Notes under the pieces: generated by a model | What the model saw: the letters and a program-made list of their open reading frames with translations, nothing else | Databases searched by the model: none | Told to the model about the DNA's origin: nothing | Part shown: one piece after another, positions 18,859-27,271 of the stretch | Position numbering within the stretch: position 1 is the first letter of the stretch | How the letters are laid out: each line of letters starts with the position of its first letter | Assembly: GCF_003762835.1 (NCBI RefSeq) | Contig: NZ_RJWA01000006.1 | Span: forward strand, 1-64,000 | Origin: Micromonospora sp. HM5-17 | Lineage (GTDB): Bacteria; Actinomycetota; Actinomycetes; Mycobacteriales; Micromonosporaceae | Reading direction: 5' to 3' | Length of the DNA: 64,000 nucleotides | Translations under genes and position numbers: made by a program

Positions 18859-19968
18859 TCACAGGCCGGCACACGGCTCGTCCTGGACCACACAGCGCGA
18901 CGGCCGGCGCGGTCCGAGCAGGCCGTCCTGCGTCACCTCGAACCGGATCGTCACCGACCGCCCGGCGGGCAGCGGGGGGCCGGTGAAGGTCACCTCCCGC
19001 TGCTCCTGCCGGTAGTCGGCGCCCTCGGCCGCCGAGACCCGGGCAACGCCGGGCAGGGTGAGCACGACGGTCCACCCCGTGGCCGGCGCCTCGCCCTCGT
19101 TGGCGACCACCACCTCGGCCTCGTAGCCGAGCAGGCCGGGGGTGACGGTGGCGTACCGCGCGGTGAGCCGGGCCCGGCCCGGTGCGCCGGTTCGCGCGGT
19201 GGTCGTGCTCGCGTTCGGGGTGCGGGGCGGCGACGGCCGGGTCGACCTGCTCGGCTGCACCGGGGCCGCGCCCGCGACGGGGGCCCGGCCGTCGGGGGTG
19301 GTGCGGCTCGGCGTGGCCGTGGGGCTTTCGTTGGCCGCCACCGGCGCGGTGGGCGGCTGCCGGTCGTTCCGGGCGCCGACCAGACCGACCGTCACGACCA
19401 CGCCTCCGACGACGAGCGCGACGACGGCGAGCAGGACGCCCAGTCGGTACCGGGACCGCCGGGCAGCCACCGGCGTGACGACGCCGACCGACCCGGTGGC
19501 CGCGGCCGGGCCGGTACCCCGGTGCGGCTTGGACGTCGCCGGGAGGTCGACCTCGCCGAAGGCCAGCCAGTCGAGGACGGCCGGAAGCCGGGTGTCGAGG
19601 AGCTGCTGGTAGCACCGCTGCCGCCGGTCCGGGTCGGCGAGATCCCAGGGCTCCTCGCCGGCGGAGTGCGTGACGGCCAGCCGGCAGCCCTCGGCCGTCG
19701 GCGTCACCTCGCACACCAGCCGGGTGGCCCGGTCGGACTCCCGCCACCGCAGCTCCATCCGGTGGGGCGGGTCGAGGTCGACCAGTTCGACGGTGACCAG
19801 TTCGTCCAGTTCGGGCAGGTCGACGGGGCGCAGGGTGAACCGGCTGATCGACGTGGGGCGCGGCTCCACCGAGGCGAACCACTTGGCCAGCAGGTCACGG
19901 TCGGTGAGGGCCTGCCAGACCCGGTCCGCGGGGTGGCGCAGGTCGACGGCGGTCCGGATTTCGGTCAC
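18859..19968 (-). CDS. SRPBCC domain - membrane helix - CBM2-like domain fusion protein
   Basis: A 369-residue protein with three parts. Residues 1-150 form a SRPBCC/AHSA1-type domain (RTAVDLRHPADRVWQALTD ... LLAKWFASVEPRP ... VDLDPPHRMELRWRE). At about 175-200 is one strong hydrophobic helix (YRLGVLLAVVALVVGGVV) preceded by basic residues. After a Ser/Thr/Pro-rich linker of about 60 residues, the last 110 residues look like a carbohydrate-binding or CBM2-like beta sandwich (LLGYEAEVVVANEGEAPATGW ... LPAGRSVTIRFEV) with a final disulfide candidate (SRCVVQDEPC). By the positive-inside rule the SRPBCC part is cytoplasmic and the CBM-like part outside. Function unknown; the architecture suggests coupling of an outside carbohydrate signal with an inside ligand-binding domain, which is speculation. 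Confidence 0.8.
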   Translation of the reverse strand: MTEIRTAVDLRHPADRVWQALTDRDLLAKWFASVEPRPTSISRFTLRPVDLPELDELVTVELVDLDPPHRMELRWRESDRATRLVCEVTPTAEGCRLAVTHSAGEEPWDLADPDRRQRCYQQLLDTRLPAVLDWLAFGEVDLPATSKPHRGTGPAAATGSVGVVTPVAARRSRYRLGVLLAVVALVVGGVVVTVGLVGARNDRQPPTAPVAANESPTATPSRTTPDGRAPVAGAAPVQPSRSTRPSPPRTPNASTTTARTGAPGRARLTARYATVTPGLLGYEAEVVVANEGEAPATGWTVVLTLPGVARVSAAEGADYRQEQREVTFTGPPLPAGRSVTIRFEVTQDGLLGPRRPSRCVVQDEPCAGL

Positions 19969-20167
19969 CGCGAAACTGTACGACGCGCCGTGACATTTCT
20001 CGTGCCCGGTTCGACCTGTCGCCGCCCCCGACCGGGCCGACCGGCGGACGCGCCACGCGGCTCCGCCCTGCCGGCTCGGACGGGGCCGGCCGCCCGTGCG
20101 TCACCCGGACCGGGAGTGGCATCACGACCGCTCCCCGCCACGAGTTGCGGACATTAGGGTGATTCGC

Positions 20168-20347
20168 GTGAAAAATACGGGGTTACGGTACGTGTTGTCG
20201 ATCGGTGCCGCGCTGGCGGTCATCTATTTCGGCAGCAGGCCGGAGGACGGGCGCGGGGTCACCAACGGCGTTCTGCTGCTGGCGGCTCTGGTCGGGGTCG
20301 CCGTGTGGTACCTGACCCGGCCGAGCGCGGGCAAGCCGGTGAGCTAG
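20168..20347 (+). CDS. Small two-helix membrane protein (59 aa)
   Basis: A 59-residue hydrophobic protein: LRYVLSIGAALAVIYFG, a short charged loop (SRPEDGRGV), then LLLAALVGVAVWYLT and a basic tail. GTG 20168 is six bases from AGGGTG; GTG 20159 in the same frame is an alternative. Function unknown. It has two predicted membrane helices with both ends inside. No partner gene is linked, since it is convergent with the endonuclease-like gene downstream. Confidence 0.6.
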   Translation: MKNTGLRYVLSIGAALAVIYFGSRPEDGRGVTNGVLLLAALVGVAVWYLTRPSAGKPVS

Positions 20348-20366
20348 TCCCGGCGGCGTCAGCAGG

Positions 20367-21020
20367 TCACCGGCCACCTGCGGCCCGGGTCAGCGCGCCG
20401 ACCGACTCCTGCCCGAGCGAGACCCGGACCAGCGCGGAGACCAGGCGGGGAAAGTCGTTCCCGCCGACCAGCCGGGCCAGCCGGTCCGGTGCCGAGGGCA
20501 GGCCGAGCCGGTCCGCCGCCCCGGCCACCCGCCGGTCCGTGTACGGGCGCAGGTCCGGCCACACCGCCTGCGCCTCGCGCAGGAAGATGTCCGCTCCGGT
20601 CGGCCCGATGCCCGGGAACTCCGTCAGCAGGTGGCGCAGCCGCGCCCGGTCACCGTCGGCCTCGCGGTGCAGCCGGCGCAGGTCACCGCCCCAGCGTTCC
20701 CGGCACCACTCGGCCGACCTGCCCAGCATCGTCGCGGTCCGCTCGTCGTAGCGCCGGTAGTGCGCCCGGCCGAGGGCGTCCACCCGGTCCTGCCAGCTCA
20801 TCCTCGCGGTGTCCTGCGGCGTACGACAGCCGGCGGCGAAGAGCTCACGGGCGGCGGCGACCGCCACCCCGGCCCGGATCCGGGTGCTGAGCAGGGTGGT
20901 CAGCACCAGCAACTGGTACAGCGGCCCGGGCTGGTCGGCGAGCCGGATGCCCGCCTCCTCGGCGTACGTGCGGCCCTGTCGGTCGAGCAGCACCCGGGCC
21001 AGGGCGCGGTCACGGTCCAC
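20367..21020 (-). CDS. Endonuclease III-like HhH-GPD protein without iron-sulfur cluster
   Basis: A 217-residue helix-hairpin-helix-GPD protein related to base-excision DNA glycosylases. The hairpin is EFPGIGPTGADIFLREAQ and the downstream acidic position is in LRPYTDRRVAG. Compared with endonuclease III, the lysine that normally follows the hairpin glycine (GxGxKTA) is replaced by Thr, and there is no C-terminal four-cysteine cluster loop. It is therefore either a monofunctional glycosylase or a divergent member with another role. GTG 21020 is used as the start. It stands alone. Family assignment is fairly secure, substrate unknown. Confidence 0.72.
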   Translation of the reverse strand: MDRDRALARVLLDRQGRTYAEEAGIRLADQPGPLYQLLVLTTLLSTRIRAGVAVAAARELFAAGCRTPQDTARMSWQDRVDALGRAHYRRYDERTATMLGRSAEWCRERWGGDLRRLHREADGDRARLRHLLTEFPGIGPTGADIFLREAQAVWPDLRPYTDRRVAGAADRLGLPSAPDRLARLVGGNDFPRLVSALVRVSLGQESVGALTRAAGGR

Positions 21021-21265
21021 CCACTCGGGTTACCCCGCCGCCCCGGTCCTATCCCGGTCCGCCTCAGAGCGGGGCCCCGGGGCTCGACGGCCGCGCGCGG
21101 ACCGGGCACCGGGCCGGCGGCGCATGCCGCCACCGGCCTCCGGGTATCCAGACCGGTGGCGCGCCGGAGGGGCACCGCCGGGTTCCGGCCCGTGGTTCCC
21201 CGATCCGCCAGGGCGTCCCACCCACCGGGGACGCGCGGCCGGTGCGCCGGTGGAAGGGGATGACG

Positions 21266-21499
21266 ATGACGAACGTGCAGCAGCCGGAGATGCGGCGCAA
21301 CGGGTTGAACCCGACGGTGCAGGACAGCAAGGGACCACGGCCGGGCGATCCGACCCGGTCCCGGGGCGGCCGTGGCCGCCGGGTGCCGCCGGACCAGGTC
21401 TCCCCGTACGGTCCGTCGCCGCGTCCGGTGGCGGAAAACCCGAACCGCGGAGCGGCCGGCCGGAGTGCGGCGCGGCCGATAGCCCGCGGCCCCGAGTGA
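21266..21499 (+). CDS. Small disordered protein (77 aa)
   Basis: A 77-residue Arg/Pro/Gly-rich protein, basic and without a predicted fold (RNGLNPTVQDSKGPRPGDP, then GGRGRRVPPDQVSPYGPSPR). ATG 21266 lies seven bases after GAAGGG; ATG 21260 is too close to it. Function unknown. The clear ribosome binding site and sensible codon use support it as a gene. It has the look of small nucleic-acid-associated or stress-related proteins, but no motif proves this. Confidence 0.5.
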   Translation: MTNVQQPEMRRNGLNPTVQDSKGPRPGDPTRSRGGRGRRVPPDQVSPYGPSPRPVAENPNRGAAGRSAARPIARGPE

Positions 21500-21551
21500 C
21501 GTCGCGGTCCGGCCGATCGCCCGGGCCGGGGCGCCGGGCTACGGCGGTCGG

Positions 21552-22109
21552 TCACCGGCGCCGCCCGCGCCCGCGAGACGCAGCCCGGTCCGGACCACCC
21601 CGCCGGGCACCCAACTGGTGCAGGGTGGCGACGGCGGCCACCCCGTACACCAGGTGCGGTACCGCGTCGGAGATCCAGTCCGTGGGGCTCCACCGGCGGG
21701 GATCGGTCACCCCGAGCGCGGTCATCACCCCGTCGGTGGCGGCCATCAGCCCGGCGCCGAACAGCCCGGCGGCCACCGGCGCGGGCAGGCGCCGTAGCCC
21801 GACGGCGGTGAACACGGCGCCGCATAGCACCCCGGTGGCGTAACCGAGGAGGGGCCCGAGGCCGGAGCGGCGGTTCGCTGCCCGGGCCTCGGGCCCCAGA
21901 CCGACGTGTAGCGCCGCGGTGAGGCGGCGGGCGCTCTCCTCCGGTGTGCTGCTCGCCGGCCGGGCACGCACCGTCATGTCCAGGTACGTCGCCATGTTCA
22001 GCGCGGCGCTGCCGACGGCGCCCGCGATGGCACCGTCGGCCACGAGGTCCCCGAGACGGCCGTCCGCGGCGACGGCCCGGGGGAGGCGCCCCAGCGTCTC
22101 CGCGATCAC
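21552..22109 (-). CDS. Integral membrane protein of unknown function
   Basis: A 185-residue protein with about four hydrophobic segments (LVADGAIAGAVGSAALNMATYL, LLGYATGVLCGAVFTAVGL, APVAAGLFGAGLMAATDGVM, AVPHLVYGVAAVATLHQL) and a basic C-terminal tail. It overlaps the stop of the upstream 69-residue gene by four bases (22106-22109), so both are made from one message. This resembles membrane proteins of unknown function common in Micromonosporaceae. No catalytic motif seen. Confidence 0.7.
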   Translation of the reverse strand: MIAETLGRLPRAVAADGRLGDLVADGAIAGAVGSAALNMATYLDMTVRARPASSTPEESARRLTAALHVGLGPEARAANRRSGLGPLLGYATGVLCGAVFTAVGLRRLPAPVAAGLFGAGLMAATDGVMTALGVTDPRRWSPTDWISDAVPHLVYGVAAVATLHQLGARRGGPDRAASRGRGRRR

Positions 22110-22315
22110 TTCGGCTCACCCGGCCCGCGCTCGCCCTTGGGTCCCAGTCCTCGCTCACCCCGGACGAATCCCGGGCGTCCCTGCTGCTCCCGCAGGTAGC
22201 GGTTGGCCGCCCTGTCGGCCTCTCTGTCGTTGGCGCGCCCCGAGTTCTCGATGCGCTTGCGCATCCGGGCCCGCTCCACGTCGTACGCGTTGCTGCCCGG
22301 TCGTGGTCCTGGCAT
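22106..22315 (-). CDS. Small charged protein (69 aa) coupled to a membrane protein
   Basis: A 69-residue highly charged, probably helical then disordered protein (VERARMRKRIENSGRANDRE ... RPGFVRGERGLGPKGERGPGEP). It overlaps the start of the membrane protein downstream by four bases. Similar short basic proteins are frequent next to small membrane proteins in this family of organisms. Function unknown. Confidence 0.6.
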   Translation of the reverse strand: MPGPRPGSNAYDVERARMRKRIENSGRANDREADRAANRYLREQQGRPGFVRGERGLGPKGERGPGEPK

Positions 22316-22576
22316 CAGGCCGCCTCCGTCCCCGTCGTGCCGACGCCGTACCCGCTCGGTCTACCCGCCCGGCTCCGGGGCATTCGCCCGCCGCCGGTCG
22401 GGAACATATCGATCAGAATAAGTAGTCTCGACCGCGGTGCATCGGCGAGGGCTCCATGACCCGGCGAGGGGTATGGGTGTTATGGAAGCATTTGTACCGA
22501 CCGGTATCCGCGGGCGGTTTCGGGCCGGGGAAGAGAACCGGGCGACGGCGGCAGGAGGGCGGCGTGGTGAACGGTC

Positions 22577-23773
22577 ATGCGTGACGTGCTGGACGAGCTG
22601 GAGCGCTGGTGGCGGGCGGGGGAGCCGGCGGGGCTGGCGACCGTGGTCGGCACCTGGAATTCGGCGCCCCGGAGCGCCGGGGCGACGATGGCGGTCGGCC
22701 CGGACGGCACGGTGACCGGCAGCGTCTCCGGAGGTTGCGTCGAGGGCGCCGTCTACGAGCTGGCCCGGGAGGTCGCCCACAGCGGCGTGCCGACCCTCCG
22801 GCGGTACGGCGTCAGCGACGACGACGCCTTCGCCGTCGGCCTGACCTGCGGCGGAACCCTCGACGTCTACGTCGAACGCGTCGACACGGTCGCCTTCCCC
22901 GAGTTCGGCGCCGTGGCCGCGGCGATCCGCGCCGGACGGCCGACCGCGGTGGCCACCTGCGTCGCGGTCCACGGCGCCGACCCGGCCCGTCGACTCGGCC
23001 GGCGGCTGGTCGTCTGGTCCGATCGGACCGCCGGTTCGCTCGGCGACGACCGGCTGGACGCGGCGGCGACCGACGACGTTCGCGGCCTGCTCGCCGTCGG
23101 CCGCACCGGCGTGCTCCGCTACGGCTACGACGGCCAGCGCCGCGGGGACCGGCTGCACCTCTTCGTGGCGACGTACGCCGCCCCGCCCCGGATGATCGTC
23201 TTCGGGGCGATCGACTTCGCCGCCGCCGTGGCCCGGATCGGTGTGTTTCTCGGCTACCGGGTCACCGTCTGCGACGCCCGCCCGGTCTTCACCACCGCCC
23301 GCCGGTTTCCCGAGGCACACGAGGTGGTGGTCGACTGGCCGCACCGGTACCTGCGGTCCGAGGCGGAGGCGGGGCGTCTCGACGGCCGGACCGTGGTCTG
23401 CGTCCTGACCCACGAGCCGAGGTTCGACGTGCCGGTGCTCGAGGTGGCGCTGCGGCTGCCGCTGGCGTACGTCGGCGCGATGGGTTCCCGTCGGACCCAC
23501 CGGGACCGGCTCGACCGGCTGCGTGCGGCCGGGCTCACCGACGCCGAGCTGGCCCGGCTCTCCTCGCCGCTCGGTCTCGACCTGGGGGCCCGGACGCCGG
23601 AGGAGACCGCGGTCAGCATCGCCGCGGAGATCGTGGCGCGGCGGTGGGGCGGCACGGGGGACCGGCTGTCGGTGCTCGACGGCCGGATCCACCACGACAC
23701 GGCGGACGGCGACGGCGCCGTCGGGCCGAGCGTCCCGGCCGCGCCGGTCGGTCCACTTCCGTCTCCCCGCTGA
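22577..23773 (+). CDS. XdhC/CoxI-family molybdenum-enzyme maturation protein
   Basis: A 398-residue XdhC-family protein, of the type that binds and matures molybdenum cofactor for xanthine dehydrogenase-like enzymes. The N-terminal XdhC_CoxI domain shows ATVVGTWNSAPRSAGATM and SVSGGCVEGAVYELA; the C-terminal Rossmann-like XdhC_C domain contains PPRMIVFGAIDFAAAVARIG, VCDARPVF and LAYVGAMGSRRTHRDRL. No xanthine or CO dehydrogenase genes are in the window, so its client is unknown; formate dehydrogenase normally uses FdhD instead. ATG 22577 is the first possible start after an in-frame stop. A 6-codon ORF (22564-22584) with its own AGGAGG overlaps this start and may couple translation. Confidence 0.88.
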   Translation: MRDVLDELERWWRAGEPAGLATVVGTWNSAPRSAGATMAVGPDGTVTGSVSGGCVEGAVYELAREVAHSGVPTLRRYGVSDDDAFAVGLTCGGTLDVYVERVDTVAFPEFGAVAAAIRAGRPTAVATCVAVHGADPARRLGRRLVVWSDRTAGSLGDDRLDAAATDDVRGLLAVGRTGVLRYGYDGQRRGDRLHLFVATYAAPPRMIVFGAIDFAAAVARIGVFLGYRVTVCDARPVFTTARRFPEAHEVVVDWPHRYLRSEAEAGRLDGRTVVCVLTHEPRFDVPVLEVALRLPLAYVGAMGSRRTHRDRLDRLRAAGLTDAELARLSSPLGLDLGARTPEETAVSIAAEIVARRWGGTGDRLSVLDGRIHHDTADGDGAVGPSVPAAPVGPLPSPR

Positions 23774-23885
23774 CCGCCGGCACCGCGGGGCCGGCCACCC
23801 ACCCGTGCCGGACCGTCCGGCCGTTACCTGGTCGACGCCAGCGTCCGGCCCCGGCACCCGCCCCGGCGCGCGGTGCGGCCGGCGG

Positions 23886-24527
23886 TCACGCGGCGGCATC
23901 GACCAGGGTGACCAGCCCCGCCACCAGCAGCACCCCGGCCCAGAGGCGGTCGAGGTTGAACCAGGCCCGGCGAAGCACCCCGACGCCGACCACCTCGTAC
24001 ACCAGCAGCGCGCAGCCGGTGGCGACGGCGACCATCGCGGCGGTGTGCACCCCGGCGGCGGCGAGCCCGGCCAGTGCGCCGGCCGGTGCGGCGGCCAGGT
24101 GCCCACCGTGGCCCTCCACCGCCGGTGCCGGGCCGGCGAGCAGCACCGGTACCAGCATCAGTCCCGCGCCGTGCGCGGAGGAGACGAGGAACGACCAGCC
24201 GGCCAGCTGGCCCTGGGACAGCCGCATCCCCACCCACCGGAAGTGCCGCCGCGAGAGCAACCGCCACATGCCGAAGCCGACCAGCAGCATCCCGGCGGCG
24301 ACCGCGACCAGCGTGCTGGCCACCGCCGACCGGGTCGCGGCCACTAGGGCGGCGACGATCGCCACCGAGGCGGCGTGGCCGACCACGATCGGCGGCAGCG
24401 CGGCCAGCAGCGCGCGACGGCTCCCCTCCTGCAACCCCCGGCCGACCGCGAACAGCCAGCCCATCGCCGGGTTGATCCCGTGGAAGGCACCGAGCGCGAC
24501 CAGGCCCGCCAGGTGTGGCCAGTTCAC
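23886..24527 (-). CDS. Polytopic membrane protein coupled to the SBP56 gene
   Basis: A 213-residue membrane protein with about six hydrophobic segments. The N-terminus carries GAFHGINPAMGWLFAVGRGL, a pattern shared with NicO/HupE-like metal-permease relatives, and VSSAHGAGLMLVPVLLAG lies mid-protein; both place His within membrane segments, as metal transporters do. It starts at GTG 24527, overlapping the stop of the selenium-binding-protein-like gene (24524-24527), so the two are made together. A role in handling a metal (for example copper for the partner) is attractive but unproven. Confidence 0.7.
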   Translation of the reverse strand: MNWPHLAGLVALGAFHGINPAMGWLFAVGRGLQEGSRRALLAALPPIVVGHAASVAIVAALVAATRSAVASTLVAVAAGMLLVGFGMWRLLSRRHFRWVGMRLSQGQLAGWSFLVSSAHGAGLMLVPVLLAGPAPAVEGHGGHLAAAPAGALAGLAAAGVHTAAMVAVATGCALLVYEVVGVGVLRRAWFNLDRLWAGVLLVAGLVTLVDAAA

Positions 24528-25930
24528 CGGAAGCAGTACGAGTCGGACGAGGCGTCGCCGCCCTGGAGGCGGGTCTGGTGCACCCGCCGGCCCCGGAAGT
24601 CATCGCCGTGCGGGAAGAACCTCGGGTCCGGCGCGAGCCCTCCGGTCTCCGGGTCGACGTCGAGCTTCGCCATCCAGGCCCCGACCCCCTCCGGATAGAA
24701 CTGGTCGTCCCAGGCGCCGTAGAGGGAGTTGGTCAGGTAGATTCGACGCCCGTCCCGGCTCACCTCGACCATCTGCGGGCCGCCGGACAGCGGAAGGTCG
24801 GGGCGGGCCGGGTGCGCCGTCCGCCGGACGATACCGCCCAGCCGTACCGAGCCGGTCTGCACCGGGTGGAAGGGGTCGCGGACGTCGTACTGCCGGAGCT
24901 CGCCGGTGCCCCAGCAGGAGACGTAGAGGAAGCGGTCGTCGACGGAGAGGGCGATGTCGGTGACCAGCGGCGGAACCGCGCCGAAGGGCTTGAGCAGGTC
25001 GGGCAGGGCGTCCGGGTCGGCCGGCTCCGCCGGGATGTCGATGACCCGGGTGGCGGCCCACCGCTCGCCGTCGCGGTGCCAGACCCAGATCGACGCGGAG
25101 AGGTCCTCGACGCTCACCACCACCCCGACGAACCCGTACGTCTTCGCCGGATCGTGTGCCGGCCGCAGCTCCAGCGGCATCTGGTAGGCGTCGCCCAGGT
25201 CCACCGTCTGGGTGTGGCGCCGCCGCCGCAGGTCCCAGAAGTGCAGCGCGTGGCCGTACTTCCTGCCGAGCAGCAGCTCGCCGACGATGCCGTCCTCGAC
25301 CATCGACGGGGTGCCCCACTCGGAGGTGACCAGGACGTCGTGGTTCAGGTGCCACCAGAAGTCGTAGGCGAGGTACTGGGGTCCTCGGTCAGCCTCCCAC
25401 GCGCCGCGTACCTCGAAGGTGTCGTGGTCGAGCACGGCGATCCCGCCGGGTCCGTCGGCGCCGCCCGCCCCACCCAGGGCCGAGACGTAGATGCCGTCGG
25501 GTCCGCAGTGCACGGTGTGCGGGCGCGAGTAGCCCGCCACGTCGGCGAGTTCCTTCGCCTCCACCACCTTCACCAGTGTGGGCCGTCGGGGATCCGGCCC
25601 GGTGTCCAGCACGTGGATCCGCGACGAACGTAGTCCGGGGACGATCAGGTACCGCCGTTCGACGTGCGGGTGGGGTGCGGTGGGGCAGAGCGCGCTGCTG
25701 CACGCGTTCCAGCCGAAGTGGTGCAGCTCGTCGCCGAGGTTCGGCAGGTCGGTCCAGCCCACCACCGTGCCGTAGTCGGTGGAGTCCGGGTCGACGTCCA
25801 GGACGGCGATCGCGTCGGGACGGGTTGCGGTGCGGTCGAAGGCCGCGACGTAGGCGAGCTTCTCCGGCGGCGCGCCGAGGGCGTCCCGGGGTGAGGCGTA
25901 GAAGCTGGGGTCGGGGGTCCACCGGGTCAT
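24524..25930 (-). CDS. Selenium-binding protein 56 / methanethiol oxidase family
   Basis: A 468-residue protein of the SBP56 family. Bacterial members (MtoX) oxidise methanethiol to formaldehyde, H2S and H2O2 and depend on copper; the animal homologue binds selenium. It keeps the family landmarks: DELHHFGWNACSSALC with the Cys equivalent to the selenium-binding one, RPHTVHCGPDGIYVSALG, LTSEWGTP as VTSEWGTPS, and QMVEVSRDGRRIYLTNSLY. ATG 25930 follows AGGAGGAG closely. No signal peptide, so it is cytoplasmic unless exported otherwise. The downstream membrane gene overlaps it. The nearness to a full selenocysteine system may be chance, since SBP56 does not contain selenocysteine. Confidence 0.88.
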   Translation of the reverse strand: MTRWTPDPSFYASPRDALGAPPEKLAYVAAFDRTATRPDAIAVLDVDPDSTDYGTVVGWTDLPNLGDELHHFGWNACSSALCPTAPHPHVERRYLIVPGLRSSRIHVLDTGPDPRRPTLVKVVEAKELADVAGYSRPHTVHCGPDGIYVSALGGAGGADGPGGIAVLDHDTFEVRGAWEADRGPQYLAYDFWWHLNHDVLVTSEWGTPSMVEDGIVGELLLGRKYGHALHFWDLRRRRHTQTVDLGDAYQMPLELRPAHDPAKTYGFVGVVVSVEDLSASIWVWHRDGERWAATRVIDIPAEPADPDALPDLLKPFGAVPPLVTDIALSVDDRFLYVSCWGTGELRQYDVRDPFHPVQTGSVRLGGIVRRTAHPARPDLPLSGGPQMVEVSRDGRRIYLTNSLYGAWDDQFYPEGVGAWMAKLDVDPETGGLAPDPRFFPHGDDFRGRRVHQTRLQGGDASSDSYCFR

Positions 25931-26096
25931 CTCTCCTCCTGTCCGCCACCCTCGCGCGACCGTCCCCGGTGGTCGGGTCGGGCCGCGAACCACTTGCCCA
26001 ACCTATCGACATGGTCGGATGTCTGACAGTGTGGTCCCGACCGGCGGACAGCCGCATGGGCGAGGGCGCTCTAGCGGCCGGTGTCGATGGTCTGGT

Positions 26097-26141
26097 AAGA
26101 ATTCCTTCATCGCTCCCCGGTCGTAGCAAAGAATCCTTCAT
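26097..26141 (+). repeat. Pair of AAGAAT(T)CCTTCAT direct repeats upstream of the amidase
   Basis: AAGAATTCCTTCAT at 26097-26110 and AAGAATCCTTCAT at 26129-26141, starting 32 bp apart (about three helix turns), end 17 bp before the start codon. Paired repeats at a promoter suggest a regulator site; the regulator is not known. Confidence 0.5.
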
Positions 26142-26158
26142 ACCCCCTGGAGGTCTCC

Positions 26159-27271
26159 GTGACCGGCACACCCCTGTCCCGCCGCACCGTCGTCCGCGGC
26201 GCGATCCTGCTCGGCGTCGGTGCCGCCACCGGCGGTCTGTCGCTCGCCCGGGGCAACCCAGCCCTGGCGGCGCCGACCGACGTCACGACGTTCGCGGTCG
26301 ATCCCCCGACCATCGCCAGCTGCGCCACCTGGGGAGCCCGCACCCCCGGCTCGCTCAGCGTGATCTCCTCGAACCCTGACAAGATCCTGATCCACCACAC
26401 GGCCGGGGCCAACAGCACCGACTACAGCCAGGCGCACGCGTACGCGCTGGCGCGCAGCATCCAGAACTCCCACATGGACGGCAACGGCTGGTCCGACTCC
26501 GGGCAGCACTTCACGATCAGCCGCGGCGGCTACATCATGGAGGGCCGACACCACAGCCTCTCGCGGCTGCAGGCCGGCAGTGGCATGGTGGTCGGCGCAC
26601 ACTGCCCCGGTCAGAACGACAAGGCGATCGGCATCGAGAACGAGGGCACCTACACCTCCGCGACCCCGCCGGCGGCCCTCTACGACCGGCTCGTGCAGCT
26701 CTGCGCGTACATCTGCGACCAGTACGGCATCGCCCCGACCCGGATCTACGGCCACCGGGACTACTACGCCACCGCCTGCCCCGGCAACGTCCTCTACGGG
26801 ATGCTCCCGCAGCTGCGTGCCGACGTGGCGGACGCGCTCGACGGAGGCAGCACCCCGCCGGCGTTCAGCACCATCATCGACAACGCCACCCCCGGGCGAT
26901 TCACCGCCAGCGAGAACTGGCTGACCTCGTCGTACTCCAGCGAGCGGTACGGCGCCGACTACCGCTACGCGAACCCCGCGGCAGTCAGCGACGTCGCGTA
27001 CTTCAAGGCCGACATCCCGGCCGAGGGGAACTACCGGATCGACGCCTGGTACCCCGGTATCGCCGGCTACAACACCGCCACGCCGTACCTCATCCTCGCC
27101 AAGAGCGGCATGCAGACCGTCGTCGTGGACCAGAGCACCGGCGGCGGCACGTGGCGGTCGCTCGGGACCTTCACCCTCACCGCCGGGGACAAGAACGTGG
27201 TCGGGGTGAGCCGGTGGAGCGGCGCCAGCGGGTACGTCATCGCCGACGCCATCCGGATCACCCGGGTCTGA
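26159..27271 (+). CDS. Exported PGRP-type N-acetylmuramoyl-L-alanine amidase with golvesin/CBD-like domain
   Basis: A 370-residue secreted zinc amidase that cuts the bond between muramic acid and the stem peptide. The twin-arginine signal is SRRTVVRGAILLG followed by a hydrophobic stretch and ALA. The amidase/PGRP domain (about residues 50-230) has the zinc ligands in ILIHHTAG and in YGHRDYYATACPG, and a conserved ENEGTYT segment. The last 130 residues are a beta-rich golvesin/Xly-type domain (FTASENWLTSSYSSERYGAD ... VIADAIRITRV) that likely binds the wall or a polysaccharide. GTG 26159 has GGAGG seven bases upstream. It may act in own-wall turnover or on foreign walls. Confidence 0.9.
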   Translation: MTGTPLSRRTVVRGAILLGVGAATGGLSLARGNPALAAPTDVTTFAVDPPTIASCATWGARTPGSLSVISSNPDKILIHHTAGANSTDYSQAHAYALARSIQNSHMDGNGWSDSGQHFTISRGGYIMEGRHHSLSRLQAGSGMVVGAHCPGQNDKAIGIENEGTYTSATPPAALYDRLVQLCAYICDQYGIAPTRIYGHRDYYATACPGNVLYGMLPQLRADVADALDGGSTPPAFSTIIDNATPGRFTASENWLTSSYSSERYGADYRYANPAAVSDVAYFKADIPAEGNYRIDAWYPGIAGYNTATPYLILAKSGMQTVVVDQSTGGGTWRSLGTFTLTAGDKNVVGVSRWSGASGYVIADAIRITRV

